In this document: piece after piece, positions 8,001 to 14,267 of the stretch
Layout of the letters: each line of letters begins with the position of its first letter
How positions within the stretch are numbered: position 1 is the stretch's first letter
From: Butyrivibrio sp.
GTDB lineage: Bacteria; Bacillota; Clostridia; Lachnospirales; Lachnospiraceae
Direction of reading: 5' to 3'
DNA length: 38,682 nucleotides
NCBI GenBank assembly: GCA_015056585.1
Contig: SVFZ01000100.1
Location: 1 to 38,682 of the forward strand
The notes under the pieces: model-generated
The model's input: the letters and a program-made list of their open reading frames with translations, nothing else
Databases searched by the model: none
What the model was told of the DNA's origin: nothing
Program-made: the position numbers and the translations under genes

Positions 8001-9298
8001 ATATGAATACATTTCATATCCTGACCGCCTATATCAAGAATACAGTCAACCTCAGGATCAAAGAAAGCAGCAGCATTATAGTGAGCGATAGTTTCTACCT
8101 CGCCATCATCAAGAAGAAGCGCAGATTTAAGCAGAGCTTCTCCGTAACCTGTGGAACAGGCTCTTGCAATTTCAACGCCTTTAGGCATAAGTTTGTATAT
8201 TTCCTGAATAGAAGATATGGCAGTCTTTAAAGGACTTCCGTTATTGCTTGAATAGAAGGAATACAAAAGGTCGCCATCTTCACTGATAAGAGCACATTTC
8301 GTAGTTGTGGAGCCGGCATCAATACCAAGGAATGCTTTTCCTTTATAGTCATCAAGTTTTCTGGTTTTTACCTTATACTGATCCTGACGCTTTCTGAATG
8401 CCTTATATTCAATTTCGCTGTTAAATAAAGGATCGAGACGGGATACTTCTGCATCCATCACAATTTTGTGAGAGAGCTTCGAAACCATTTCGTCCATGGT
8501 ATAGAAAACATCTTCCTTTGCATTAAGGGCTGAACCAATTGCAGCAAAAAGATGAGAATTATCTGTTTCGATAGTATGCTCCTCATCCAGCTTTAACGTT
8601 CTGATAAAGGAAGCCTTAAGCTGGTCAAGGAAGTGAAGAGGACCGCCTAAAAATGCCACGTGTCCCCTTATAGGCTTACCACATGCAAGTCCTGAAATAG
8701 TCTGATTTACAACAGCCTGAAAAATTGAAGCTGAAAGGTCTTCTTTGGTTGCGCCCTCGTTAATAAGAGGCTGAATATCAGACTTTGCAAATACACCACA
8801 ACGGGCAGCAATAGTGTAAAGCGATTTATAATTTCTGGCATATTCATTGAGCCCTGATGCGTCTGTCTGAAGAAGAGCAGCCATCTGGTCAATAAAAGAA
8901 CCTGTACCGCCGGCACAGATACCATTCATTCTTTGTTCAACATTTCCGCCTTCAAAATAAATTATCTTGGCATCCTCACCACCAAGCTCGATAGCCACGT
9001 CTGTCTTTGGTGCCAGTTCTTTTAATGAAGTGGAAACAGCTATAACCTCCTGGACAAAAGGAACTTCCAAATGCTTGGCCAGTGTAAGTCCGCCCGAACC
9101 GGTTATTACAGGGTGAAGTGTAATGTTACCGTCAACTTCTTTACTTGCCTCCACTAAAAGTTCTGATAATGTCTCCTGAATATTTGCAAAATGACGTTTA
9201 TAATCAGAAAAGATAATCTTATGGGTACTGTCCAAAAGAGCAATTTTGACAGTTGTGGAACCAATATCAATTCCTAATGTATAGTCCTTGGAAATCAT
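5045..9298 (-). CDS. Fused 2-hydroxyacyl-CoA dehydratase/benzoyl-CoA reductase-type activase (two BadF/HgdC ATPase domains plus DUF2229)
   Basis: A 1417-residue cytoplasmic protein of the BadF/BadG/HgdC activase superfamily, which uses ATP and a [4Fe-4S] cluster to push one electron at very low potential onto a partner enzyme. Domain 1 (about 5-260) starts LGIDIGSTTVKIALLD; domain 2 (about 322-585) starts FLGIDAGSTTTKCALI. Each keeps the two cluster cysteines at the same spacing: C128/C167 and C447/C486, equivalent to the cysteines of HgdC. A four-Cys knot follows (C610, C613, C617, C636), then a DUF2229 region and an HgdB-like C-terminal half with many Cys (to about 1400). The length is typical of the fused clostridial form. 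It stands alone on its strand with its own promoter region, and no dehydratase subunit genes are adjacent, so its electron acceptor is unknown. Confidence 0.93.
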   Translation of the reverse strand: MISKDYTLGIDIGSTTVKIALLDSTHKIIFSDYKRHFANIQETLSELLVEASKEVDGNITLHPVITGSGGLTLAKHLEVPFVQEVIAVSTSLKELAPKTDVAIELGGEDAKIIYFEGGNVEQRMNGICAGGTGSFIDQMAALLQTDASGLNEYARNYKSLYTIAARCGVFAKSDIQPLINEGATKEDLSASIFQAVVNQTISGLACGKPIRGHVAFLGGPLHFLDQLKASFIRTLKLDEEHTIETDNSHLFAAIGSALNAKEDVFYTMDEMVSKLSHKIVMDAEVSRLDPLFNSEIEYKAFRKRQDQYKVKTRKLDDYKGKAFLGIDAGSTTTKCALISEDGDLLYSFYSSNNGSPLKTAISSIQEIYKLMPKGVEIARACSTGYGEALLKSALLLDDGEVETIAHYNAAAFFDPEVDCILDIGGQDMKCIHIKNGSVDSVQLNEACSSGCGSFIETFAKSLSYSVQDFAKVALYAKSPVDLGTRCTVFMNSRVKQAQKEGADVSDISSGLAYSVIKNALFKVIKVSDAKDLGDHIVVQGGTFYNDAVLRAFEIISGAEAIRPDIAGIMGAFGAALIARDRFSETDDYKTTMLSIEQINNLEYSTSMTTCQGCTNHCRLTVNKFTGGRQHISGNRCERGIGKVKNADNIPNLFDYKYKRLFSYEPLSPDKATRGTVGIPRVLNFYENYPFWFTFFTKLGYRVVLSPRSTHQIYELGIESIPSESECYPAKISHGHVEWLIKQKVDFIFYPGLFYEREEVEGATNHYNCPIVTSYSENIKNNVEAITNGEVRLRNPFMAFTNLETATASLVKEFSEIPAQEIIDAAKDGWEEMAKARKDVQLKGEETLKWMEENNRHGIVLAGRPYHVDPEINHGIPDMICSYGVAVLTEDSVSHLGSPERPLIVSDQWMYHSRLYAAASFVRTRDDLDLIQLNSFGCGLDAVTTDQVNDILSGSDKIYTCLKIDEVNNLGSARIRVRSLLAAIRVRKQKNKKATVHDCSNHRVLFTEDMRKNYTLLCPQMSPIHFDILEPAFSACGYNFVVMQNDNRHAIDMGLKYVNNDACYPSLWVVGQIMDELLSGKYDLNRTAVIMSQTGGGCRATNYVGFIRRALKKAGMEQIPVVSLNLSKLEANPGFHLNFEMLQRAAYGAIFGDVFMRCVYRMRPYEKVPGSVNACHEKWLPVVKDFVTSKHMSLFKFKKLCREIIEDFDKIEITDEIKPRVGIVGEILVKFAPAANNHLVDLLEQEGAEAVVPDLIDFMLYCFYNQIYKADELGTSKKVAVMMRGAIWLIEQIRSGAYKAFEKSVHFDPPTSIYKLVEYAKPIVSIGNQTGEGWFLTGEMVELIKEGANNIVCTQPFGCLPNHVVGKGVIKQMRHLYPGCNIVAIDYDPGASEVNQLNRIKLMLSTAQRKVDEEKKAM

Positions 9299-9340
9299 AG
9301 AAACAACTCCTTATCTAAAAATCAAATAAGAAAAAAGCCT

Positions 9341-9373
9341 GATTGTCAAAGATAATAGTATCTTGGGACAATC
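9341..9373. promoter_or_regulatory. Nested palindrome in the divergent intergenic region (operator or 5' hairpin)
   Basis: GATTGTC (9341-9347) pairs with GACAATC (9367-9373), and inside it AAGATA (9349-9354) pairs with TATCTT (9359-9364) around an ATAG loop, giving 13 bp with a small asymmetry. A further inverted copy, TAGATTGT at 9415-9422, pairs perfectly with ACAATCTA at 9368-9375. It could be a regulator binding site or the 5' hairpin of the activase mRNA. Confidence 0.5.
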
Positions 9374-9379
9374 TATATG

Positions 9380-9408
9380 ATTATAAAGCAGAAAAAAATA
9401 AAAATCAA
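9380..9408 (-). promoter_or_regulatory. Candidate promoter for the activase gene
   Basis: Read on the minus strand, TTGATT (9408-9403) and a perfect TATAAT (9385-9380) are separated by 17 bases. The inverted repeat ACAATCTA/TAGATTGT flanks it on both sides. A rival is TTGACA (9349-9344) with TTTGAT 17 bases on (9326-9321), which would give a much shorter leader. I cannot decide between them by eye. Confidence 0.45.
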
Positions 9409-9495
9409 TAAACTTAGATTGTATAAAATCTATTTAAACTTAAGCCCTTATATGTTATGATACTATTGCATGTCTATGTGTGAGGGAGATTAAAT

Positions 9496-11355
9496 ATGAG
9501 GAAAAGAATAATACAAATTACTTTATCTGCCTTATTTTTTGCAGCTGTATTTCTATTATTACCGTTAACGGTCAGCGCTTCTTCAACCGAGAATAAAAAA
9601 GTACGGGTTGGTTATTATAATAATGAAGTATTTGAGGATGGCACTTCTGACGAGGATATAAAGAAGGGCTATGCTTACGAATATTATCGTAAGATTTCCG
9701 AGTATACCGGCTGGGAATATGAGTATGTATACGGCGACTTTGTTTCCATATATCAGATGCTCCTTGACGGAGATGTGGATCTGGTTGCAGGACTTGCATA
9801 TTCTGATGAAAGAGCATCTCTTATTCTTTATCCCAAAAAGCCAATGGGAGCTGAAAGCTATGGGATAGTCAAACATGAAAATGACACGTCCATTTCCAGG
9901 GCCTACAACACTTTAAACGGAAAGAAGATTGGTGTTCTCGAAAGTGCAATAGTAAATGTTTTACGCGATTTTTTAGATGAGCAAAATATAAATGCCACAG
10001 TCATTACTTACAATGACTATGATCAGGTTCTTGAGGCCTTTGACAAAAAAGAACTTGATGCTATAGCAGCTGAGATTGACGGTATTTATGACAGAAAACA
10101 TGCAGAGGTTTTGTACAGCATCGGAGAAGCTGACTATTATCTCGGCGTCAATAAAAACAAACCCGAACTTCTTGCTGAACTTAATAAAGCTCAGGAAATG
10201 CTTTTTACCGAAAATCCCGGATATCTTAGCACTTTAAGAAATAAGTATTATTCATCAACATTGTCCAGCAGAGCTTTTACGGAATCAGAAACTAACTGGT
10301 TATCCACTCATACTGATATACGTGTGGGATATCTTAATAATTTTATGCCTTATAGTTCAACTGATGAAAGCGGAAGTCCTCAGGGAATCATTAAAGACCT
10401 TATACCTTATTTATTGAAAGAGTTGGGGATAGATTCTGTTAATTGCAAGTTTGTTGGTTTTGACAGATATGATGATATTGTAAAAGCCATAGCTGATGAT
10501 GAAATAGATCTTGGCTTTCCATTGGGCGGAGGTCTTTATTTCTCCGAACGTGACGGGCTGTCTTTGACAAATCCTGTTATCAGTTCTGTTACAGACCTTG
10601 TATTTACTGAACAATATAAAGGTAGCAGTGACACAACATTTGCAGTATGCGAAAAGAATAATCTGCAGAAATACTATATAAAGAATTATTATCCGGATTC
10701 AAATATAGCTTTTTACCCGACTTTGGATGACTGTCTTGCAGCAGTTTATGCAGGTGAGGCCACGTGCACTACAATTGACGGGCTTCGAACAAGTGCTATT
10801 TTAAGTGCACACAAGGATAACAGTTTCTCTTTTGCTCAGCTAAGTGCAAGTGAGGATCATTGCTTTGGCGTAAAAATCGGTAACGAAGGTCTTTTAAAAC
10901 TTCTTAACCGCGGAATCAGTATTACCGGTCAGGACTATATTCAAAATCTTGCAATGGATTACGCAAGATCAATGTATACCTATACATTTTGGGATTTTGT
11001 TATGCAGTATGCGTGGCAGATCCTGATAGTTATCATTATTCTGGTTCTTATTGCTAATTTTGTTGCAATAAAAATCATAAGAAGCAGAGAAAGATATGCA
11101 AGGGAAATAATGGATTCCAAAATCCAGATTGAAAAGGCCAATCAGGATAAGTTTACTTTTGTAAACAACATCACAAATAACATGAGAGAGCCTATGAGCA
11201 AGCTTACAAGCCTTATAGATTCCAGTAAGCGCACCGATGATCCAGGGAAGATTCAGGAAAATCTTAATGCGATGGCAGAACAGTCGCGTCTATTGATAAC
11301 GCTGGTTAATAATATAGCAATTTTTGTAAGGAGTAACGAAGAACAAAATGAATAA
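9496..11355 (+). CDS. Membrane sensor with two extracellular solute-binding domains and a histidine-less HisKA-like tail
   Basis: 619 residues. A signal peptide (1-28, KKR-type start, hydrophobic core, SAS cleavage region) is followed by two family 3 solute-binding domains outside the cell (about 35-252, starting KVRVGYYNNEVFE, and about 274-490, starting DIRVGYLNNFMPY), one membrane segment (about 506-529) and a short cytoplasmic tail. The tail (about 540-612) aligns with the histidine kinase dimerisation helix pair: FVNNITNNMREPM against the usual FLANMSHEIRTPL, with the phospho-accepting His replaced by N561 and the next Glu by N562. No HATPase domain follows. The gene overlaps the next one by 8 bases, so the C terminus is a real end. 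Family knowledge says such twin domains bind amino acids or similar ligands; a ligand-sensing, non-kinase scaffold is my inference. Confidence 0.85.
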   Translation: MRKRIIQITLSALFFAAVFLLLPLTVSASSTENKKVRVGYYNNEVFEDGTSDEDIKKGYAYEYYRKISEYTGWEYEYVYGDFVSIYQMLLDGDVDLVAGLAYSDERASLILYPKKPMGAESYGIVKHENDTSISRAYNTLNGKKIGVLESAIVNVLRDFLDEQNINATVITYNDYDQVLEAFDKKELDAIAAEIDGIYDRKHAEVLYSIGEADYYLGVNKNKPELLAELNKAQEMLFTENPGYLSTLRNKYYSSTLSSRAFTESETNWLSTHTDIRVGYLNNFMPYSSTDESGSPQGIIKDLIPYLLKELGIDSVNCKFVGFDRYDDIVKAIADDEIDLGFPLGGGLYFSERDGLSLTNPVISSVTDLVFTEQYKGSSDTTFAVCEKNNLQKYYIKNYYPDSNIAFYPTLDDCLAAVYAGEATCTTIDGLRTSAILSAHKDNSFSFAQLSASEDHCFGVKIGNEGLLKLLNRGISITGQDYIQNLAMDYARSMYTYTFWDFVMQYAWQILIVIIILVLIANFVAIKIIRSRERYAREIMDSKIQIEKANQDKFTFVNNITNNMREPMSKLTSLIDSSKRTDDPGKIQENLNAMAEQSRLLITLVNNIAIFVRSNEEQNE

Positions 11356-12217
11356 ACTGATAAATGATCTGGAGAGAAAAATTGGAAGATACGCTGTTCC
11401 AAATCTCACCTTATATATTGTTGGACTGTATGTTGTGGGCTATGTGCTTCAGCTGGCACCTTCAAGTGTTAATCTTACTTACTTTCTGACACTTAACCCT
11501 GCGCTCATCCTTTCGGGGCAGATATGGAGAATTGTTTCCTGGATACTGATTCCGCCTTCAAGCTTTAGTCTTTTGATAATTATTACGCTTGTTTTCTATT
11601 ATTTTATCGGAAGCACCATGGAGAGGACTCTGGGGACCTTCAGGTATAACCTTTTCATCTTTTCCGGAATGATCCTTATGATCATCGGCGCATTTTTGGC
11701 TTATGCTGCTTATCATGCAATGGATCCGGCAAACGCCGCTGCTTATATGACATATCTTTCTCCGGTATTCAGCACTTACTATCTGCAGCAGATGGTATTT
11801 CTAGCATTTGCCATCACTTATCCCGAGATGCAGGTTCTTTTAATGTTTATAATTCCCGTTAAGGTTAAGTGGATGGGAATAGTGTACGGAATTATTCTGG
11901 TCTATGAAGGTATAATGGGGCTTATAGGTCATAATTACTGCACATTCTTTGCGATTGGCTCACAGATCCTTAATCTTTTCCTGTTTTATCTTTCAACGGG
12001 AAGAATGGACAGATTTAAACCAAAGGAAGTTAAGAGAAGAGCCACTTTCCAGAAGAATGTTCACATGACTCCACCGGGAGTTACAAGGCATAAGTGCGCT
12101 GTGTGCGGAAGGACCGAAAAAGATGATCCCAATCTGGAGTTCAGATTCTGTTCCAAATGTAATGGTAATTACGAATATTGCCAGGACCACCTTTTTACGC
12201 ACCAGCATATAAAGTAA
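11348..12217 (+). CDS. Rhomboid-like membrane protein lacking catalytic residues, with C-terminal zinc ribbon
   Basis: 289 residues with about six membrane segments (roughly 17-36, 48-70, 74-90, 100-122, 140-158, 174-215). GQIWRIVSW (57-65) and the GSTMERTLGTFRYNLF stretch (88-103) are rhomboid landmarks. Where active rhomboids carry GxSGA there is STYYLQQM (142-149), and the last segment lacks the AHxxG His, so it is expected to be proteolytically dead. The tail has C250, C253, C268, C271 (CAVCG and CSKC) plus C278, H281, H285 and H287: a zinc-ribbon, probably cytoplasmic. It overlaps the upstream sensor gene by 8 bases, implying translational coupling and joint function. Rhomboid pseudoproteases in other organisms bind and retain membrane clients; that role here is inference. 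Confidence 0.8.
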   Translation: MNKLINDLERKIGRYAVPNLTLYIVGLYVVGYVLQLAPSSVNLTYFLTLNPALILSGQIWRIVSWILIPPSSFSLLIIITLVFYYFIGSTMERTLGTFRYNLFIFSGMILMIIGAFLAYAAYHAMDPANAAAYMTYLSPVFSTYYLQQMVFLAFAITYPEMQVLLMFIIPVKVKWMGIVYGIILVYEGIMGLIGHNYCTFFAIGSQILNLFLFYLSTGRMDRFKPKEVKRRATFQKNVHMTPPGVTRHKCAVCGRTEKDDPNLEFRFCSKCNGNYEYCQDHLFTHQHIK

Positions 12218-12268
12218 TCACTGCATTTTTATCATAATTTATATTCAGGACAATTTAGCGGAGACATA

Positions 12269-13030
12269 ATGGGAAATATAGACAATAAAGAAAAAGAATT
12301 TGCTGAAATATTAAAGCTCGTTACGAGAACAGCAAGAGAAAATAAAAATGTAATATCAACAGATCAGGTAAAAGAAGCATTTTCTGAACTTGACCTTGAT
12401 GAAAAACAATTACAGATGGTATTCGAATATTTAAGAAGCCATAAAATAGGTATTGATGAAGAAGCTTTGGTTTCCGAAGATGATCTTACTGATGAAGAAA
12501 CCAATTATTTAAACGACTATCTCGAAAGTCTTAAAGATCTTCCGCAATATACCGATGGCGAAATAGAGGCTATACAGATGTCTGCAATAGCAGGAGATAA
12601 AGAGTCTCAGGATAAGCTTATTGAGTGTTATCTTCCTCTGGTTGTGGATGTTGCCAGAATGTATTCTGAACAGGGTGTTTATTTAGAAGATCTTATTGGC
12701 GAAGGTAATGTGGCCCTTACCAGAGGTGTTACAATGCTTGATGTGGTAGGCGAACCATCCGAGGTAGAAGGATTTTTGTACAAACTTATGCTTGATGCGA
12801 TGGAGGCAATAATAGAGGAGAACCTTGCTGAAAATGCAGGTGGACAGAAGGTCTTAAGTCTTGTACAGGAAGTGGCTGATAAGGCAAAAGAGCTTGCTGA
12901 AGACCTCAGGAGAAAAGTCACTGTTGAAGAACTCATGGAAGAAACCGGATGGGACGAAGACAAAATACGCAGTGCTATAAAATTTTCCGGTGATGCCATC
13001 GAAGATCTGGACAGTGGTGAAAAGAAATGA
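12269..13030 (+). CDS. Sigma-70-like protein lacking regions 2.4 and 4
   Basis: 253 acidic residues laid out like the front of a primary sigma factor. Residues 11-62 resemble region 1.1 (a small helical fold ending EYLRSHKIGI), 79-118 resemble region 1.2 (YLESLKDLPQYTDGEIEAI), and 117-155 match regions 2.1-2.2, the core polymerase contact (YLPLVVDVARMY, YLEDLIGEGNVAL). Where regions 2.3-2.4 should melt and read the -10 element, residues 156-190 lack the conserved aromatic and basic residues (no Trp, almost no Arg). Residues 195-246 look like region 3.1 (RRKVTVEELMEETGWDEDKIR). The protein then stops: there is no region 4 to read a -35. It might bind core polymerase without selecting promoters. 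The next gene overlaps it by ATGA. Confidence 0.8.
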   Translation: MGNIDNKEKEFAEILKLVTRTARENKNVISTDQVKEAFSELDLDEKQLQMVFEYLRSHKIGIDEEALVSEDDLTDEETNYLNDYLESLKDLPQYTDGEIEAIQMSAIAGDKESQDKLIECYLPLVVDVARMYSEQGVYLEDLIGEGNVALTRGVTMLDVVGEPSEVEGFLYKLMLDAMEAIIEENLAENAGGQKVLSLVQEVADKAKELAEDLRRKVTVEELMEETGWDEDKIRSAIKFSGDAIEDLDSGEKK

Positions 13031-13443
13031 ATAATATTGTTAGTGATGATGACTTTAAATACTACATGCAGGATATAGAAAGAAATTATTTTGGAGCCCG
13101 TTATACTTATAATGAGCTCTTAAATAATGAAATGGTACCTTTTAAGTTCAAGACAATTATAACGAAATATTTAAAAGATGATGTTGAACTTGATACCACT
13201 CTTGAAAGTCACTTGTATTATATGAATGATCAAAATTATGACTATAGAATCTACAAACAGTTAAAGTCCAGGATAAGAGTATCTGAATATAAAAACTGTA
13301 AGGATTCTTCAAAGGGATTTAAAGAGAAGATCTACAAGATAGAAGAGCTGGTAAGGATAAGCCCTAAAGAAAAAGAAGAGAAGGGTATGATAATCAGGGA
13401 ACTTATTTTATCAAAGCTTGCGCTCTTTGCATTTTCCGTATGA
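13027..13443 (+). CDS. Unknown 138-residue protein coupled to the sigma-like gene
   Basis: I do not recognise this protein. It is soluble, charged and mostly helical, with many Tyr residues in the first half (YYMQDIERNYFGARYTYNELL) and a Lys/Glu-rich second half ending in a short hydrophobic tail (ILSKLALFAFSV). Its ATG overlaps the stop of the sigma-like gene (ATGA), so the two are very likely made together and may interact; a partner or anti-sigma-type role is speculation. It is the last gene before a terminator shared with the convergent rpmB gene. Confidence 0.75.
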   Translation: MNNIVSDDDFKYYMQDIERNYFGARYTYNELLNNEMVPFKFKTIITKYLKDDVELDTTLESHLYYMNDQNYDYRIYKQLKSRIRVSEYKNCKDSSKGFKEKIYKIEELVRISPKEKEEKGMIIRELILSKLALFAFSV

Positions 13444-13471
13444 AAGAATATAGGAAATTTTTCCATAAAAA

Positions 13472-13501
13472 AACCACCTGAAATTCAGGTGGTTAATTTT
13501 T
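13472..13501. terminator. Bidirectional terminator between the unknown gene and rpmB
   Basis: A perfect 10-bp stem AACCACCTGA/TCAGGTGGTT with an AAT loop is followed by AATTTTT on the plus strand and preceded by a run of A (a T-run on the minus strand). It lies between convergent genes and ends both transcripts. Confidence 0.88.
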
Positions 13502-13509
13502 GCTTATTA

Positions 13510-13695
13510 TCAAGCTCTTTCTACTTTGTTAGATCTAAGGCAGCTTGCACAAACATGCAATCTCTTTGTAGCGCCATTGATCTTGCAAGCAACGTGCTGA
13601 ACATTTGACTTCCAAACTCTGTTAGATCTTCTATGAGAATGGCTTACGTTGTTACCGAAATGAACGCCCTTGCCACAAATATCACATTTAGCCAT
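13510..13695 (-). CDS. rpmB: 50S ribosomal protein L28
   Basis: 61 residues, the usual size. It begins MAKCDICGKG and ends with HVCASCLRSNKVERA, so both CxxC pairs of the zinc-binding (C+) form of L28 are present, with the basic SHSHRRSNRVWKSN stretch between. A textbook AGGAGG lies 8 bases upstream. It is read divergently from the Asp23/fakA pair, an arrangement common in Firmicutes, with a leader of roughly 70 bases containing a hairpin. Confidence 0.98.
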   Translation of the reverse strand: MAKCDICGKGVHFGNNVSHSHRRSNRVWKSNVQHVACKINGATKRLHVCASCLRSNKVERA

Positions 13696-13745
13696 TTTGA
13701 CACCTCCTTATAAGCCATGTAATGTTTGAAATACTAAAAACTTAG

Positions 13746-13761
13746 TGCGGAATTATCCGCA
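13746..13761 (-). promoter_or_regulatory. Hairpin in the rpmB leader
   Basis: TGCGGA and TCCGCA form a perfect 6-bp stem with a four-base loop, about 50 bases before the rpmB start. It would lie near the 5' end of the predicted transcript. A role in stability or L28 feedback is possible but unproven. Confidence 0.4.
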
Positions 13762-13769
13762 ACATTGAT

Positions 13770-13798
13770 ATATTAGCAGATAGAATGAGTAAATGCAA
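13770..13798 (-). promoter_or_regulatory. Candidate rpmB promoter
   Basis: On the minus strand, TTGCAT (13798-13793) and TAATAT (13775-13770) are separated by 17 bases, and a TGC just before the -10 makes an extended -10 element. Confidence 0.45.
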
Positions 13799-13820
13799 GC
13801 AAAAATTCTAAAAAAGATGG

Positions 13821-13849
13821 TTTATTTTTTATTAAACTGCTATTATAAT
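13821..13849 (+). promoter_or_regulatory. Candidate promoter for the Asp23-fakA unit
   Basis: A perfect TATAAT lies at 13844-13849, 40 bases before the ATG; overlapping it, TGC-TATTAT (13838-13846) is an extended -10. The -35 (TTTATT at 13821) is weak. A small ATGCG/CGCAT hairpin (13859-13874) sits between it and the ribosome binding site. Confidence 0.5.
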
Positions 13850-13888
13850 ACTATATGTATGCGAAAAAGCGCATAAAGGAGGATTAAT

Positions 13889-14251
13889 ATGAAGGCTTCT
13901 GTTGTTAACACGCACATGGGAAATATTTCAATTGATAATGAAGTTATTGCCCAGTACGCCGGTGCTGTTGCCATGGAGTGCTTTGGTATCGTTGGTATGG
14001 CGAATGTCAATGTCAAGGATGGCCTCGTTAGTTTGCTTAAACGTGATTCCATGACAAGAGGTATCAATGTTACTTTAGATGACAGCAACAAGCTCAAGCT
14101 TGATTTTCATGTAATTGTAGCATATGGTGTTAGCATTTCCGCAGTATCTGACAATCTTATCAGTACTGTAAAGTATAAAGTAGAAGAATTTACCGGGCTT
14201 GAAATCGAGAAGATCAATATCTATATCGAAGGCGTCCGTGTGATAGACTGA
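13889..14251 (+). CDS. Asp23/Gls24 family protein (YloU-like)
   Basis: 120 residues, the compact DUF322 form of the alkaline-shock Asp23 family. Typical features are the start MKASVVNTHMGNISIDNEVI, the AxxxxGVVGM-like stretch AMECFGIVGMANVNVKDGL, and the C-terminal amphipathic helix leading to INIYIEGVRVID. The family is a cytoplasmic, often membrane-associated protein of poorly known role, linked to the envelope stress response and to fatty-acid kinase genes. It is immediately upstream of fakA (16-base gap), as yloU is of yloV in Bacillus subtilis. AAAGGAGG precedes the ATG. Confidence 0.93.
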   Translation: MKASVVNTHMGNISIDNEVIAQYAGAVAMECFGIVGMANVNVKDGLVSLLKRDSMTRGINVTLDDSNKLKLDFHVIVAYGVSISAVSDNLISTVKYKVEEFTGLEIEKINIYIEGVRVID

Positions 14252-14267
14252 TCGGAGGACTTTTGTT

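Noticed and set aside
11300..11360. Frameshift or deletion removing an HATPase domain from the sensor gene
   Set aside because: The downstream DNA is at once the rhomboid-like gene, overlapping by 8 bases, and no kinase remnant (N, G1 or G2 box) is found in any frame.
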